DNA of 64,000 bases from Delphinus delphis (lineage: Eukaryota; Chordata; Mammalia; Artiodactyla; Delphinidae). A program made the translations under genes and the position numbers. Positions 1-11,931 of this stretch are shown piece by piece (the first letter of the stretch is position 1; each line of letters opens with the position of its first letter). Where the stretch lies: positions 3,381,455-3,445,454 of the forward strand of contig NC_082698.1 of assembly GCF_949987515.2 (NCBI RefSeq), written 5' to 3'. The notes under the pieces are model-generated. The model did not search any database. It saw nothing but the letters and a program-made list of their open reading frames with translations, and was not told the DNA's origin.

Positions 1-2
1 CA

Positions 3-10
3 TGACGTCA
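3..10. promoter_or_regulatory. Perfect CRE-like palindrome
   Basis: The palindrome TGACGTCA sits at the left edge. This is the consensus site for CREB/ATF dimers. Nothing else seen nearby marks a promoter, and an 8-mer can occur by chance, so a function is only possible. Confidence 0.2.
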
Positions 11-162
11 TTTGCAGTTTTGCTGAGCCTTACGTTTGGATTTTTGCCTGCCATGAAATAGATTTGGTACGTGGTAACTATGTAACAGATGAGCCTGGAT
101 AATTCAGCAGCTTTATGGTGTATCTTCGTAGTTCTCCTGTCTTTGTGGACTCATTGATTCTT

Positions 163-368
163 TTTTTTTTTTTTTTCTGTACGCGGGCCTCTCATTGCTG
201 CGGCCTCTCCCGTTGTGGAGCACAGGCTCTGGTCGCACAGGCCCAGCGGCCATGGCTCACGGGCCCAGCCGCTCTGCGGCATGTGCGATCTTCCCGGACC
301 GGGGCACGAACCCATGTCCCCTGCATCGGCAGGCGGACTCTCAACCACTGCGCCACCAGGGAAGCCCT
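163..368 (-). mobile_element. CHR-family SINE (tRNA-Glu-derived)
   Basis: It reads on the minus strand: poly-T at the left, and at the right the reverse complement of the tRNA-like head GGGCTTCCCTGGTGGC. The Pol III A-box region and a B-box-like GGTTCGTGCCCC are recognisable. The flanks tcattgattctt (151-162) and tcattgcttctt (369-380) form a 12-bp target-site duplication with one mismatch. Length and sequence match the cetacean CHR type. Apparent open frames across it are SINE translations, not genes. Confidence 0.92.
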
Positions 369-1034
369 TCATTGCTTCTTAAAATGACTCAAACTCATTT
401 TCTCATGTTGAAGTGTTATCTACCCACTACCTCCCACGCTCAAAAAGCTATTTATTAATGCGGGAAATGGAAAGAAAGTGGAGAAAATGAGGATTCACAG
501 CCAAGAAACGGAATCCTGGACCGAGTTGGGAGTGAAATGTGGGCATCAGTGGCCCAGGCCCAGCACAAGGAGGAGACCCACGGAGGGGCTATAGGATTAA
601 GAAGAGGTGACCCGGGAGACTGCGGGAGGGCTTCGCCCGGTGCACAGACTGCTTGCTGACGAGGGCTGAGTGTCTGTGGAAGCCGGGGAAGCATCCGTAT
701 CTGACTGTGCACTGACTCCAGGTAAGCTCGATGGGAATTATGTCCCTGGATGGGGGTTTGCCAAGGTCTTGGTCACGTCCCCAATGAATGTCAGGGTTTT
801 CTAACCTGCAGCGTGTGAATGTTCTGAAGGTCACAGGGTGGCCGGGGCTCTGCTTTACAGGAGATGCGAGTTGTTCCTTTTTAGGAAATTGCAACAGTCC
901 TTTTATTTTCGAGAGTCGCGCTTCCTGTGTGTCCTCATGGGCTTGTGTGGGCTTTCTACTTGGTCTCCTGTGACTCATCTTTGCTCAGGTACAGGGTTAG
1001 GTATATCAATTTCCATGGAGGTAATTAATGAAAC

Positions 1035-1175
1035 AACAATGTATTAAGTGCCTACAGCATGAGGTGCTTGGTGGGTTCGAAGAGATGCAGGAAGCAGAGG
1101 CAGAAAGGGGAGAAGTGACTCCCTTGGTGATAGGCAGGTAGCAATGGAGGATGTGGACCAAAGCTGGAGTCAGGG
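1035..1175 (-). repeat. Old MIR/L2-like fragment
   Basis: The stretch resembles the reverse of MIR/L2 tails: a 'tattaagtgcctac' motif is followed by 'ctggagtcagggctcc', comparable to the MIR block that normally reads as gagccnggattcgaac. It is strongly diverged, so the family call is tentative. Confidence 0.35.
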
Positions 1176-1461
1176 CTCCGGCCACTTGTCTGGCCTGTGC
1201 CCTGAACACCCGGCATCCCTCATCTCCAGGGCGTAGCATTTGCTCACAGCATCTGTGCAATGCTGGAGCCCGAGGCTGAGCATTGCACAGTGACAGTCTG
1301 CACCGAGCACCGGGCGCTGGTCAGTGCTGAATCCGCCTCCAGGTGAGGGGACTAAAGTGATGACTCGTCCTGGGATCATCACAATGGAGATGACGTACCT
1401 GTTTGTAAACTTACCTGTAGTTCAGGTGTGTACGTTCAGATATCCTTTTCAGAGATGTGAC

Positions 1462-1484
1462 AGGGTTAGGGTTAAGGTTAGGGG
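1462..1484 (+). repeat. Short interstitial telomere-like tract
   Basis: The sequence contains gggttagggttaaggttagggg, roughly 3.5 units of the vertebrate telomere hexamer TTAGGG with one irregular unit, followed by gagggag. The G-runs could in principle form a G-quadruplex with one long loop. Confidence 0.6.
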
Positions 1485-4400
1485 AGGGAGCAGTGCAGGG
1501 AGAGCCCCGTGCATCAGGGAGAGGGAGCTTCAGCCAGGAGCAAAGAGGAGAAGAACTCAGAAGATTCCAGAGAAGAGCCTTTAGTGTGATGCCCAAGACC
1601 AGGGAAATGGGTTGAAACATGTTGCTTCGTGGTCTGCCAGAGACAAGAGGTACAGTTTTTAAAACGTGTTCTTAATGCTTTAATCACTTGGGGTGACTAC
1701 AGAGTTTTAGGTCTGGAATTTATCAGTTTCCTTACTAACAGAGATATGTAATGTTTGGTGCCATGCCCAAGTTAATTAAAGTTAATTAGAAACTGGTTAT
1801 GTGATTTTGAATAGATAAATTAGCCATTGTGCCTGAGAAAGGTAAATTTATTCTTTGAAGAGTCGAGTCAGCCCGCAAAGCACAGATTCCCAGAGGGCCT
1901 GCCGTACCAGGTGGAGTTTTGTCTCCTGTTGGGCCCAGAGGCTGAGACCGCATGGTCATGGTTCGTTTTCTATTCTCTGTCCGTCCCCCAGCTCGGAGGC
2001 ACTGGCTTGTGGGAGGTGGTCCGCTGCTGGAGTCTCTTTCATTAACCCAGACACCAACAATTTGAGGTTTGTTGAAAAATTTTTTCTCTGATGTCTGTGT
2101 TTTGAAATTCCTGAGAAAACCCAGAGTACCCCCTTGAGGTGTTAATTACGCTGTAAAACCATTTGCTTTGGGGAATCTTATTCATTTATTCATCTTTCAA
2201 AACTGAACCGCCAGGATCCAGAGTAGATAACAGTTAAACATAAAGTGTTTTGCAAGTCCTTCAGCTGAAACTTAGAAATGTGTGCACGGTAAAAAGCTTG
2301 GAGTCGTCAGATTTTTGGTTTCAATCACTTTCACAGCGTTGCTTGAACTCATCTTCCTTTCAGCCCCAAATGAAATAAATGATGCCAGTCAAGATGCCTT
2401 TTCTCCAGGACTAAATTGTAAGTGTCTTTAGGGCAGGAGAGGCTTATGGATTTTTTGCACGTTCCTGTGGATTCTAGAACCTTCCATGAGTTTGGTTCTT
2501 CTATGTTTGTTAAAAGTAAGTGTGGTGCACGATGTTTGAAACACAAATTGCTGGCCTTTCTGCGATGGTGACAGGGTTCATTAAAACCCAGATGTCCTGG
2601 GGTCTGAACACCCCAAGTCCCAGCCTCCTCCAAGTTTTCGGGGCTGCAAAGTGACAACATTGTCATTAGCAACTTGAATGCATGGCAGAAGACAGCAACT
2701 TAACAGAGTGAAACTTTAAAAATTAAAACTGGAAAAACAATTGTTATTGACTGAAGTGGAAAGTGAGTTGTCATTTGGAACTAAGTTATTTACAGCCATC
2801 CCTGGGGCTGTACCCAAACCACGTAGATGGTAAAAAAGATGCTTCTAAAATGTCTTGCGAAGCATGGAGTTTTCCAGTATCATTTGGAAGCACTCCAAGG
2901 AGCTCTTAGGACTCATCCAAATGCCTGCACGCAGCCACCATGCAGCTGACCTGCAAAATACGAAGAGATGGGGCCTGAGTACCAGCGGGTGAGTGCGATC
3001 CAGAAAGAAATGTAAACTGTGTGAACACAGCCCTTTATGTAGGGATTATCATTCAAATTTTAGGCAGACAGCGGGCAAAATGTAATCACTTTTCAGCATT
3101 ACTGTACTGTATAAGCATATTAGGAGAGCTCTGTGATGGTAATCATGGAGTGAACTGGAAACCACCCCTAATTAAACTGTCTGCATCCCCCAGCATTTTC
3201 TTGTAATGATGTCAAACCGTGTAGCAATTAGTTGCACCTCTACGAATGTAAACACTGTTGTAAATCATATAAACTTAACCTGGCTTCCTCATTGAAAATC
3301 TCCTGAAAAGGAATTAATTAGCTTTGTATGTTTTGGAATCACAATTTATAGGATCATTTTGGAATCTTTCACTGAAATGAAATACATTTTTTTTCCCTGC
3401 GATTCGTTCAAATGGCATCTCTCTCGCAGGGCGCTTGCAAAGGAAGAGCCAGCCCAATTGACTTATCTTCATTTTATTTCTGCGACGACCAGTGAAGTGT
3501 GGAATTTAGGATGGGGGTTTACTGAGTTAACCCAGTTTTAAGATATTTTTCTCAAGAGGAAGGTATCTATCGTGTGAAGGCTGCGTCTTTCCTGTGTTTT
3601 CCGCTTTCCAGACACTGTGGAGTGTTTCAGGCTCATCTGAAAGTGAAGTTCAGGCATCCAAGCAACCTTGATGCAGCTGCACGTCTTCCTGGCAGACACC
3701 AGCTCGGAGCTGTGTGGGAACAGCTCCGGAGGAACTGCAGGAATCAAGGGAAGTGGCCGATTCCAGACAAAGAAATTGAACAAACACAACAAACGCTCAA
3801 GTGTTTTTAACTCAGTGGTCTTTCCTCCGCCGACAGGGAGCACAAAAGAAAAGGGAGCCAAGTTTCAAATGTAGCATGTCTTTGCTGGAATTTTCTTGCT
3901 GGAACCTTGGATCCTGGTGGTGGATGGTCTACCTGAGCCATCAGCTACATAGCACATTTACGGTTATTATATTTTACAGGTTGATAGATTTTTATATTCT
4001 GTCCAAGTCAGGATCTTACACCACCTGGTTTACTATTTAGTAATTTACAGTGCAGTCAGGCGTGTTTGGCTTAATGTAGGATAAACTTATAAATCTATTG
4101 TTCCTCCACTTGCCAGGGTTGGTGTGCGATGAACTACAGAACTGGATGCGTCCATACATTTCAGCTCCGCTTTTTTTCTTTGATAGGGAAGCAGGCAATA
4201 GATAACACAGTGACAGTAGCATCCCAGGGGACAGCAAAGTGTGAGAGCAACACCACGTCAGGTTAGTAGGTCATTATTGTGTGAGCCGTGAACCATTAAT
4301 GGACTGCTACGCCCAGCTCAGTCTGTGTCAGATTATGGCTCTTGGCAGGAGAATTGTTACCTAATAGCTAACTTTGCTTCCTCCCTATCGTCTTATTAGC

Positions 4401-6267
4401 TCTTCTGATAAAAATGTGCACAGGTATATATTAATAGGGGGCCTCACTGGAAAAAGGCCCGATCCTGGTAATTTCCCCCATTTCTGCAAACAATGCCTGT
4501 AGGTTGATTCTGCTCAGGGAGTTCTTCTAGGGAATGACATTCATTCACAGGTTATTTTCGGACGTCTTGTAAAGTACGTGGCCAAACGCGTGGTGCTCAC
4601 TGATGCAAAAGACTCCGCGATTAATGCTTTCTGTTGATTATGTAGAATGAAGAAATACTGGGAGTGAAAGAGAGCTAAGAATTTCCCCCTGTTCCCATCA
4701 CCCAGACTCTTCAAACAACAAGAACCCTGACATACTTTTAAATTCCGGGAAATAAAGTCCACTCTTCTTGAAACCAAACCCCAGTAGCAATGACCAGGTG
4801 GCATTATATAATTTTTATCATGTATAAGATAGACAAGAAAAACATATTGTTTACGTGTGGCTTCAGATAAAAGCATGTTTTTCTAGGAAACGTATAAAGA
4901 ATCCCTAGTTTTTGAGTTATGATGGCAAGAAGTTTATATTGTGTTTTGGGGACCCGTGGTAGAATATTTCTGCCATCTTTTGGAGGAATAAAGGTCACCA
5001 CACAGTTTCTTTCTTGTTAGTGGGCATCTCCAGACGGAGTCAGGAAAATGAAGGATTCCAAGATGTTTTCCAGGAAAGATGAATGTGCAGGTGAGTTTGG
5101 ATTGAGATTATGCCCCTAAATCCCTGTGCTGGATTATCCCAGTCATTTTTGGAAATTCTCTAGGATGTCAAGAGTGTGAAAGGGTATGGACAGCAAATAC
5201 GAGGGAAATCCTTTTAACCAGATAGGCAGAAAGGAGCTTAGCAGAGTTGACAGTGTAAAGAAGGAGCTATGAAGACCACTGGGAATCAGCCTTGGTCTGG
5301 GTTCAGCCCTGGACCACGTGCTGCTTTGCTGCTGTTGGCGCGGCTGCAGTGTGCTTGCCGAGGCGGGGAACCGGCTGGCACGACCGCAGCACCGTCCTCA
5401 TTTCACTGAGGCTGTGACAGCAAAGGCCGCTGATGGAGACCGCGACTTTCATCTGCTGAGATGCCTCAGGACGAGGAGCGTGCCTGCAAGGGCTGTTAAA
5501 ATGGGCTTTTAATGATACCGTTTGATAACATTTTCTTGTTTGATAAAGCACCTATATAACGAAGTTAAGTACCGAATTAATACCCAAATCTATTCTAATC
5601 CAAATCCCATTATTCATTCCTGAGTGCCTATGTGCATGTACGTACGTGTGTGTTTCTATATAAAGGATTATGTTGCCCCCCCGGCCACATCATCACCCCA
5701 ACATACACACGGGCAATGGCCCGGGAAGCCTGGTTGCCATGGAGTGATGCGTCTGGGGCCGCTGCAATTCCACACTGACCTATGACCCAACTCCAGGGTC
5801 TCTTCATCTGCACCTCCTTTGGACTCCACCATGGATTTAAGTTTAATAAAATCAAAACTGAGTTTAATACACATCGTGTCTTACAGAAGTATTAATGTAA
5901 TTTTAATCCTGAGATCTTTTTCTCCCTTGTCTTTATTTTGTTATTACTGGAGCAAAGACCTGTAGGATAAGATGCCTGAAATACTTTTCATTTAATGATT
6001 AATTCCTTATTTGCCTTCCTAGCTAAAAACACTCAAGTCATTATGGTTTATTACAAAAGCTCAATTGATATTCCAAATCTTTCATTAACAATATGACAAG
6101 GGTGTGAGGAAGCATGCTATCACGTTGTAATCACCACCGCTTTGGAAGCCTTAGCCCGTTTAATTACTGGATAAAGGACATTTTAGGAATAAAATCTTGG
6201 TCTTGGGAAAGAAAGCTGATATGGGTTGAGACACTTTCATCATGAATAAGTTCTGACAAGGAACAAG

Positions 6268-6722
6268 ACAGAACCACTACCCACCTACTGAAATGGCTAA
6301 AATTCAAAATAAATAAATAAATAAATAAAAACAGATGATACTGTTGGCAAAGACGTGGAGCAGCTGGAACGCTCCTGCACCGCCAGTGGAAATTAGAAAC
6401 GGCACAGGCACTTTGGAACACAGCTCAGCAGGCTTCTATCCAGTTAAACATAAAACCGAGCAACCCCACTCCTAGGAGAGAAAATGAAAAGACATGTTCA
6501 CACGAGTGACTTACCCATGGATGTTCATAGCGGCATCATTCATGATAATGAACGCCCACACGCTATGCTGGAAAGAACCAAATGTGCATCAAGAGGTGAG
6601 TGGATCAACAAATTCCAGGTGTGTCCGTGCCAGGAATGCTGTGCGGCCACGAAAAGGACATTGTTGTTGATACATCCGAAAGTGTGGCTGCATCCCAACA
6701 GTCCGTGTTACGTGGAAGGAGC
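6268..6722 (+). mobile_element. Old L1 (L1M-type) 3' part, left of minisatellite
   Basis: It begins with a diverged form of the ORF2 text CACTACACACCTATTAGAATGGCTAAAATT and runs through the end of ORF2 (…ACAAAAAGGAACGAACTATTGATACA-like). The reading frame is broken. It continues as the L1 3' tail at 8563-8775, so the 46-bp array is an insertion or expansion inside this element. A small (AAAT)n tract lies within it. Confidence 0.75.
6308..6329 (+). repeat. (AAAT)n microsatellite
   Basis: About five tandem AAAT units lie within the L1 3' segment. Confidence 0.85.
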
Positions 6723-8562
6723 CGGACACACAGAAAGAACGTACACACGGACATGAAGTCATTCGCATGAAACACACAGAAGGAACGTACACACGGACAT
6801 GAAGTCATTCGCATGAAACACACAGAAGGAACGTACACACGGACATGAAGTCATTCGCATGAAACACACAGAAGGAACGTACACACGGACATGAAGTCAT
6901 TCGCATGAAACACACAGAAGGAACGTACACACGGACATGAAGTCATTCGCATGAAACACACAGAAGGAACGTACACACGGACGTGAAGTCATTCGCATGA
7001 AACACACAGAAGGAACGTACACACGGACATGAAGTCATTCGCATGAAACACACAGAAGGAACGTACACACGGACATGAAGTCATTCGCATGAAACACACA
7101 GAAGGAACGTACACACGGACATGAAGTCATTCGCATGAAACACACAGAAGGAACGTACACACGGACATGAAGTCATTCGCATGAAACACACAGAAGGAAC
7201 GTACACACGGACATGAAGTCATTCGCATGAAACACACAGAAGGAACGTACACACGGACATGAAGTCATTCGCATGAAACACACAGAAGGAACGTACACAC
7301 GGACATGAAGTCATTCGCATGAAACACACAGAAGGAACGTACACACGGACATGAAGTCATTCGCATGAAACACACAGAAGGAACGTACACACGGACATGA
7401 AGTCATTCGCATGAAACACACAGAAGGAACGTACACACGGACATGAAGTCATTCGCATGAAACACACAGAAGGAACGTACACACGGACATGAAGTCATTC
7501 GCATGAAACACACAGAAGGAACGTACACACGGACATGAAGTCATTCGCATGAAACACACAGAAGGAACGTACACACGGACATGAAGTCATTCGCATGAAA
7601 CACACAGAAGGAACGTACACACGGACATGAAGTCATTCGCATGAAACACACAGAAGGAACGTACACACGGACATGAAGTCATTCGCATGAAACACACAGA
7701 AGGAACGTACACACGGACATGAAGTCATTCGCATGAAACACACAGAAGGAACGTACACACGGACATGAAGTCATTCGCATGAAACACACAGAAGGAACGT
7801 ACACACGGACATGAAGTCATTCGCATGAAACACACAGAAGGAACGTACACACGGACATGAAGTCATTCGCATGAAACACACAGAAGGAACGTACACACGG
7901 ACATGAAGTCATTCGCATGAAACACACAGAAGGAACGTACACACGGACATGAAGTCATTCGCATGAAACACACAGAAGGAACGTACACACGGACATGAAG
8001 TCATTCGCATGAAACACACAGAAGGAACGTACACACGGACATGAAGTCATTCGCATGAAACACACAGAAGGAACGTACACACGGACATGAAGTCATTCGC
8101 ATGAAACACACAGAAGGAACGTACACACGGACATGAAGTCATTCGCATGAAACACACAGAAGGAACGTACACACGGACATGAAGTCATTCGCATGAAACA
8201 CACAGAAGGAACGTACACACGGACATGAAGTCATTCGCATGAAACACACAGAAGGAACGTACACACGGACATGAAGTCATTCGCATGAAACACACAGAAG
8301 GAACGTACACACGGACATGAAGTCATTCGCATGAAACACACAGAAGGAACGTACACACGGACATGAAGTCATTCGCATGAAACACACAGAAGGAACGTAC
8401 ACACGGACATGAAGTCATTCGCATGAAACACACAGAAGGAACGTACACACGGACATGAAGTCATTCGCATGAAACACACAGAAGGAACGTACACACGGAC
8501 ATGAAGTCATTCGCATGAAACACACAGAAAGAATGTATACACTGACATGAAGTCATTCGCAT
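6723..8562 (+). repeat. Minisatellite: 40 tandem copies of a 46-bp unit
   Basis: Units begin at 6723, 6769 and every 46 bp to 8517, giving exactly 1,840 bp. The interior unit is GAAACACACAGAAGGAACGT followed by ACACACGGACATGAAGTCAT and TCGCAT. The interior copies look essentially identical by eye; one A-to-G change is visible at 6983. The first unit has about four differences and the last (8517-8562) also four. Both end units share AGAAAGAA where the interior has AGAAGGAA, so they probably keep the ancestral state. Each unit has three CpGs. There are no spacers and no open frame through the array. The unit matches the L1 3' region in which the array sits, so it grew by tandem duplication of L1 sequence. 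Confidence 0.97.
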
Positions 8563-8775
8563 GGAATTCTGGGGAAGATACTGTCAGAAAGCAGGTAAGT
8601 CGTGCCAGGAGCAGGGGTAGGGGAGGCTATGGCTGCAGAAAGGCACGAGGGAAGCTTTTGGGCTGATAGAGATATGTTGGTAACGTGATGGTATGAAATC
8701 GCCAAAACCCGTCTAACTGTGTGATTAGAATGGGTGAAGTTTATTATATGTAAATCATACTTTATTAAGACTGGT
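8563..8775 (+). mobile_element. Old L1 3' tail, right of minisatellite
   Basis: The stretch continues the same L1: ggaattctgggg follows the array, then a GGGGTAGGGGAGG-like block, then the tail 'tgggtgaagtttattatatg' and 'taaatcatactttattaag', recognisable as the L1M 3' UTR end (GTAAATTATACCTCAATAAAG). Confidence 0.7.
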
Positions 8776-9084
8776 CAAAGTAGACAAGACTGAATATTTA
8801 AAATACAGTTCCTCCCTTTAAAAATATGACTTGAAAGCCAGAAGCCATCCTGGGTAAGACGGTGTGTCTGAACACATCTGTGGCAGGAAGACAAAGTGAA
8901 AAGACAAAGGGATGGCTGGGGGAGATATCTTTAACCCATGACTGACCACTTTTCTCCACTTTTAAAGTACTCTTAGAAAAAACGTCAAATCAGTAGAAAA
9001 TCATCCAGCAACCACCTCGTGGAAAAATAATAATAATGGTAACTAACACGTGTTGGGAGCCTGCTGTCCTCTGACACTCACCAT
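8776..9084. other. Short single-copy segment
   Basis: Nothing is identifiable except a possible MIR remnant near 9025-9090 (ataataataatggtaactaac, as in a reversed MIR). No open frame of note. Confidence 0.4.
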
Positions 9085-10143
9085 CCAAAGTGTTTTATAT
9101 TTTAACTGACGTGTGGTTGGCTTACAATAAATTGCACATATTTCAAGTGTAAAATCTGATAGGCTTTGACATATCTGTGCCTATGAAACCATCACCGTGA
9201 TCAAGGTAATGAAATATCTATTGCCCCCCAAAGTATCACCCCCCCAGAGTGGTGCTTTTTGATTCTTCTTCCTCTGCCCAGATACCACCATCCCCAGGCA
9301 ACCACTGATCTGCTGTCTGTCACTATGTCTTAGTTTACATTTGCTAGAATTTTACACACACGGAATCCAACCGCGTGTATTCTTTTCTTCTTTGACCTCT
9401 TCTACTCAGCAACATTATCTTGAGATTCGTCCATGTTGTGTATCAGTAGTTCCTTTTCTTTTAAAAAATGGTTTGTTCATTTTCGTTGCTGTGTAGTGTT
9501 TCGTCGGATGGATATGCCACAATTCACCTGCTCACCTGAGGCTGGAAATTTGGAACGTTTCAGGTTCTTAGCTATTATAAATAAGCTTCTGTGAGCATTT
9601 GTGTACAAATTTTATATGGACACATGCTTTCTTTTCGGTAAATAATTAGGAGTAGAATAGCTGAGTCACACGGAAGGTGTACTTTTGAAGCCGCCAAACT
9701 GTCTTCCAGAGTGCTTGTACATTTTCCGTTCCCATCAACAGTGTGGTTCCGAGGCTAGTTGCAGAATCTAGCCTTGGTATGGTCAGTCTTTTGAATCTTA
9801 ATTAAGCTAATATGCATGTACTAGTGAATTATTGTGGTTTTAATTTGCATTTTTCCAATGACTAATTGTGTGAAGCATCTTCTCATGTGCTTATTTTCAA
9901 AAGTATATCTTTGATGGAGTGTCTTTTCAAATCTTTTGTCTAGGTTTAAAAATTGAGTTGTTTTCTCCTTATTGAATTTTGAGAGTACTTTGTATATAAC
10001 TAATAAGGTTCTTTATCAGGTATATGCTTTGTTTGTAAGTATTTTCTCCCAGTCTATGGCTTGTCTTTTCATTGACTCAGCAGTGCCTTTAGCGGAGTAG
10101 AAGCTTTTAATTTTCATCAAGTGTATTTTATTGGTTTCTTTTT
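9085..10143 (-). mobile_element. Old L1M 3' end and ORF2 C-terminal part
   Basis: In reverse orientation it shows the L1M 3' UTR (caaccactgatctgctgtctgtcacta), then the tail of ORF2 (gttgctgtgtagtgtttcgtcgg, the reverse of the 'Y-S-x-x-K' region), degraded by stops. It is interrupted at 10144 by a younger L1 fragment and resumes at 10220. Confidence 0.8.
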
Positions 10144-10219
10144 TTTTTAAACTGAAATGTAGTTGATTTACAATATGGCGTTAGTTTCAGGTGTACAGTA
10201 AAGTGATTCAGTTACACTG
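10144..10219 (-). mobile_element. Severely 5'-truncated young L1 fragment
   Basis: A poly-T run is followed by the reversed L1 3' end (tgtagttgatttacaatatgg, ttagtttcaggtgtacag). The flanks ttggtttcttt and ttagtttcttt form an 11-bp near-perfect target-site duplication. The fragment lies inside an older L1M copy and splits it. Confidence 0.75.
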
Positions 10220-11475
10220 TTAGTTTCTTTGTATGGGTCATACTTTTTGTGTAGTCCCTAAGAAATCTTCGTCTAACTCAGCATCCCCCAAATTTTCCCC
10301 TGTGTTTTATTCCAGAAGTTTTATGGTTCAAGTTTTTACATTTAGACTTTCTCCATTTTGAGTTCCTTTCTGTTTGTGGTGCCTGTGGATATCCTTCCTC
10401 CATTGAACTGTCTTTGCGCATTTGTAACAAATTCATTGTCCACGTATGTGTGGATCTGTTTCTGGACTCCATGGCATCAGTCTCCTTGTCAGTCTTTATG
10501 TCAATACGACACCAGCTTGACGTCTACAGCTTTAAGATAGCACTTGAAGTCAGTTATTCCTCTAATTGTGTTAGTTTTCAGAGTTGTTTTGGCTATTTTA
10601 GGTCTTTTACGTTTCCATATGCATTTCAGCATTAGCTCGTTCATTCCCACCAAAAAAACCTCTGGGAATTTTGGTTGAGTTTGTGTGGAATTTATAGTTC
10701 AGTTAGGAGACAGCTGGTGTCGTAACAACATGGAGGCTTCTGACTCATGAACACATTACATTTCTGCACTTATTTGGGTCTTAATTTCTCTCAGCAATAT
10801 TTTGTAGTTTTCAGTTACAGGTCTCGCAATCTTTTGTCAGAGTTATCCCTAAAGATTTCATATATTTTGGTGCTATTGTAAGTGACGCTATTGTTTTTAT
10901 TTTAAATTCTGATTGTTGCTAGTATATGGAAATACAATTGATTTTTGATTTTGATTATGCATCCTGTAACCTTCCCAAACTCACGTATTAGTTTTAGGAG
11001 TTTTTGTATGTTCCAGATTTTCTACCTAGGTGCTCATGTAACCTGCAAATAGACAGTTCTGCCTCTTCCTTTTCAATCTGGATGCCTACTACTTATTTAT
11101 TCTTTCCTTGCTTTACTGCCCTGCGTGGAACCTCTAGTACCATATTGAACAGAAGTCTGAGAGCAGACATATGTGTCTCAATACTGATCACAGGGGAAAG
11201 AATTCAGCCTCTCACCACTGAATGTGATGTTGGCTCTAGGTTTTTCTTAGATGCTCTTTTTCATGTTTAGAAAGTTCTCTTCTATTCCAGCTTTGATGAG
11301 AGCTTTTATCAGTATTGGATGTTAGATTTTGTCAAATGCTTTTTCTGAGTTTTCGAGATGATCTCATGGTTTTCCCTTTTTAGTTTGTCAGCATGGTGAA
11401 GCACACTGATTTTCAAATGTTAAACCAACCTTGCATTCATGGGATAGACCCCATTTAGTTGTGTTGTATTATGCT
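10220..11475 (-). mobile_element. Old L1M ORF2 remnant (RT region)
   Basis: This continues the element at 9085. Antisense ORF2 landmarks appear in order: the 'gcatcctgtaaccttcccaaactc' block, the antisense of the FADD region near 11050, 'accatattgaacagaagtctgagag', and 'aaaccaaccttgcattcatggg'. Multiple stops and frameshifts make it dead. Confidence 0.8.
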
Positions 11476-11542
11476 TATATACATATATATATGTATATCT
11501 TATATAAGTAAGATATACATAAGATATATATCTTATATAAGT
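11474..11542. repeat. AT-rich overlapping palindromes
   Basis: Several perfect inverted repeats overlap: acatatatatatgt; gtatatctta…taagatatac with a 6-nt loop at 11493-11518; taagatatatatctta; and cttatataag. The tract sits at the boundary of the L1M and a MIR and could extrude as a cruciform. Confidence 0.7.
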
Positions 11543-11547
11543 GATTT

Positions 11548-11705
11548 AAATGTATTGTTTCATTTAATTTCATAACAACCTTATGTGGTACAAATACTAT
11601 TATTCCTGTTTCTCATCAGAGGAAGTTGAGGCACTGATGACTTTGTCCCTTGACCAAATCATCTAACAAGAAGCACTTGGATAGATCTGGGGGGGTGGTC
11701 TAACC
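11548..11705 (-). mobile_element. MIR SINE, left part
   Basis: Reversed MIR text is seen: 'tttcataacaaccttatgtggta', then 'ctatta…', then 'gaagttgaggcac', then 'gaccaaatcatctaacaag'. The copy is interrupted by the MER1-like element and its last bases resume after it (to about 11975). Confidence 0.7.
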
Positions 11706-11931
11706 CAGCAGTCCCCAACCTTTTTGGCACCAGGGACTGGTTCCGTGGAAGACAATTTTTCCATGGACCAGGAAGGGGGGCTGGGATGGTTCAGGCGGCA
11801 ATGCGAGCGATGGGGAGCCATGGGGAGCGGCAGACGAAGCTCCTCTCGCTCACCCGCCGCTCACCTCCTGCTGTGGGGCCCGGTTCCTAACAGGCCGTGG
11901 ACCGGTATGGCCCAGGGGTTGGGGACCCCTG
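11706..11931. mobile_element. MER1-like hAT-Charlie nonautonomous transposon
   Basis: The element is 226 bp with terminal inverted repeats CAGCAGTCCCCAACC and GGTTGGGGACCCCTG. An exact 8-bp duplication, gtctaacc, flanks it (11698-11705 and 11932-11939), as hAT elements make. The interior has CCGCCGCTCACCTCCTGCTG and TTCCTAACAGGCC, which I recall from MER1 consensus. It is shorter than MER1A/B, so it is internally deleted. Confidence 0.88.

Larger units (their letters stand above)
381..6267. other. Mostly single-copy DNA without a recognised gene
   Basis: No exon series, promoter or young repeat is recognisable apart from the small items listed separately. Open frames are short and lack recognisable domains. 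Parts of 3.1-4.5 kb and 5.85-6.15 kb are AT-rich and rich in TAAT/ATTA motifs, as many conserved noncoding elements are. Conservation cannot be judged from one genome. Confidence 0.5.

Noticed and set aside
115..387. Open frames through CHR SINEs (also near 20870-21127, 25522-25851, 49299-49736, 55276-55569)
   Set aside because: The same peptide fragments recur at every SINE copy on both strands; they are translations of the SINE body.
589..978. 129-codon minus-strand frame as a gene
   Set aside because: No domain, no supporting splice or promoter signal, and competing frames on the other strand.
6723..8562. CRISPR-like array
   Set aside because: Units abut with no unique spacers, and the context is a mammalian L1; it is a minisatellite.
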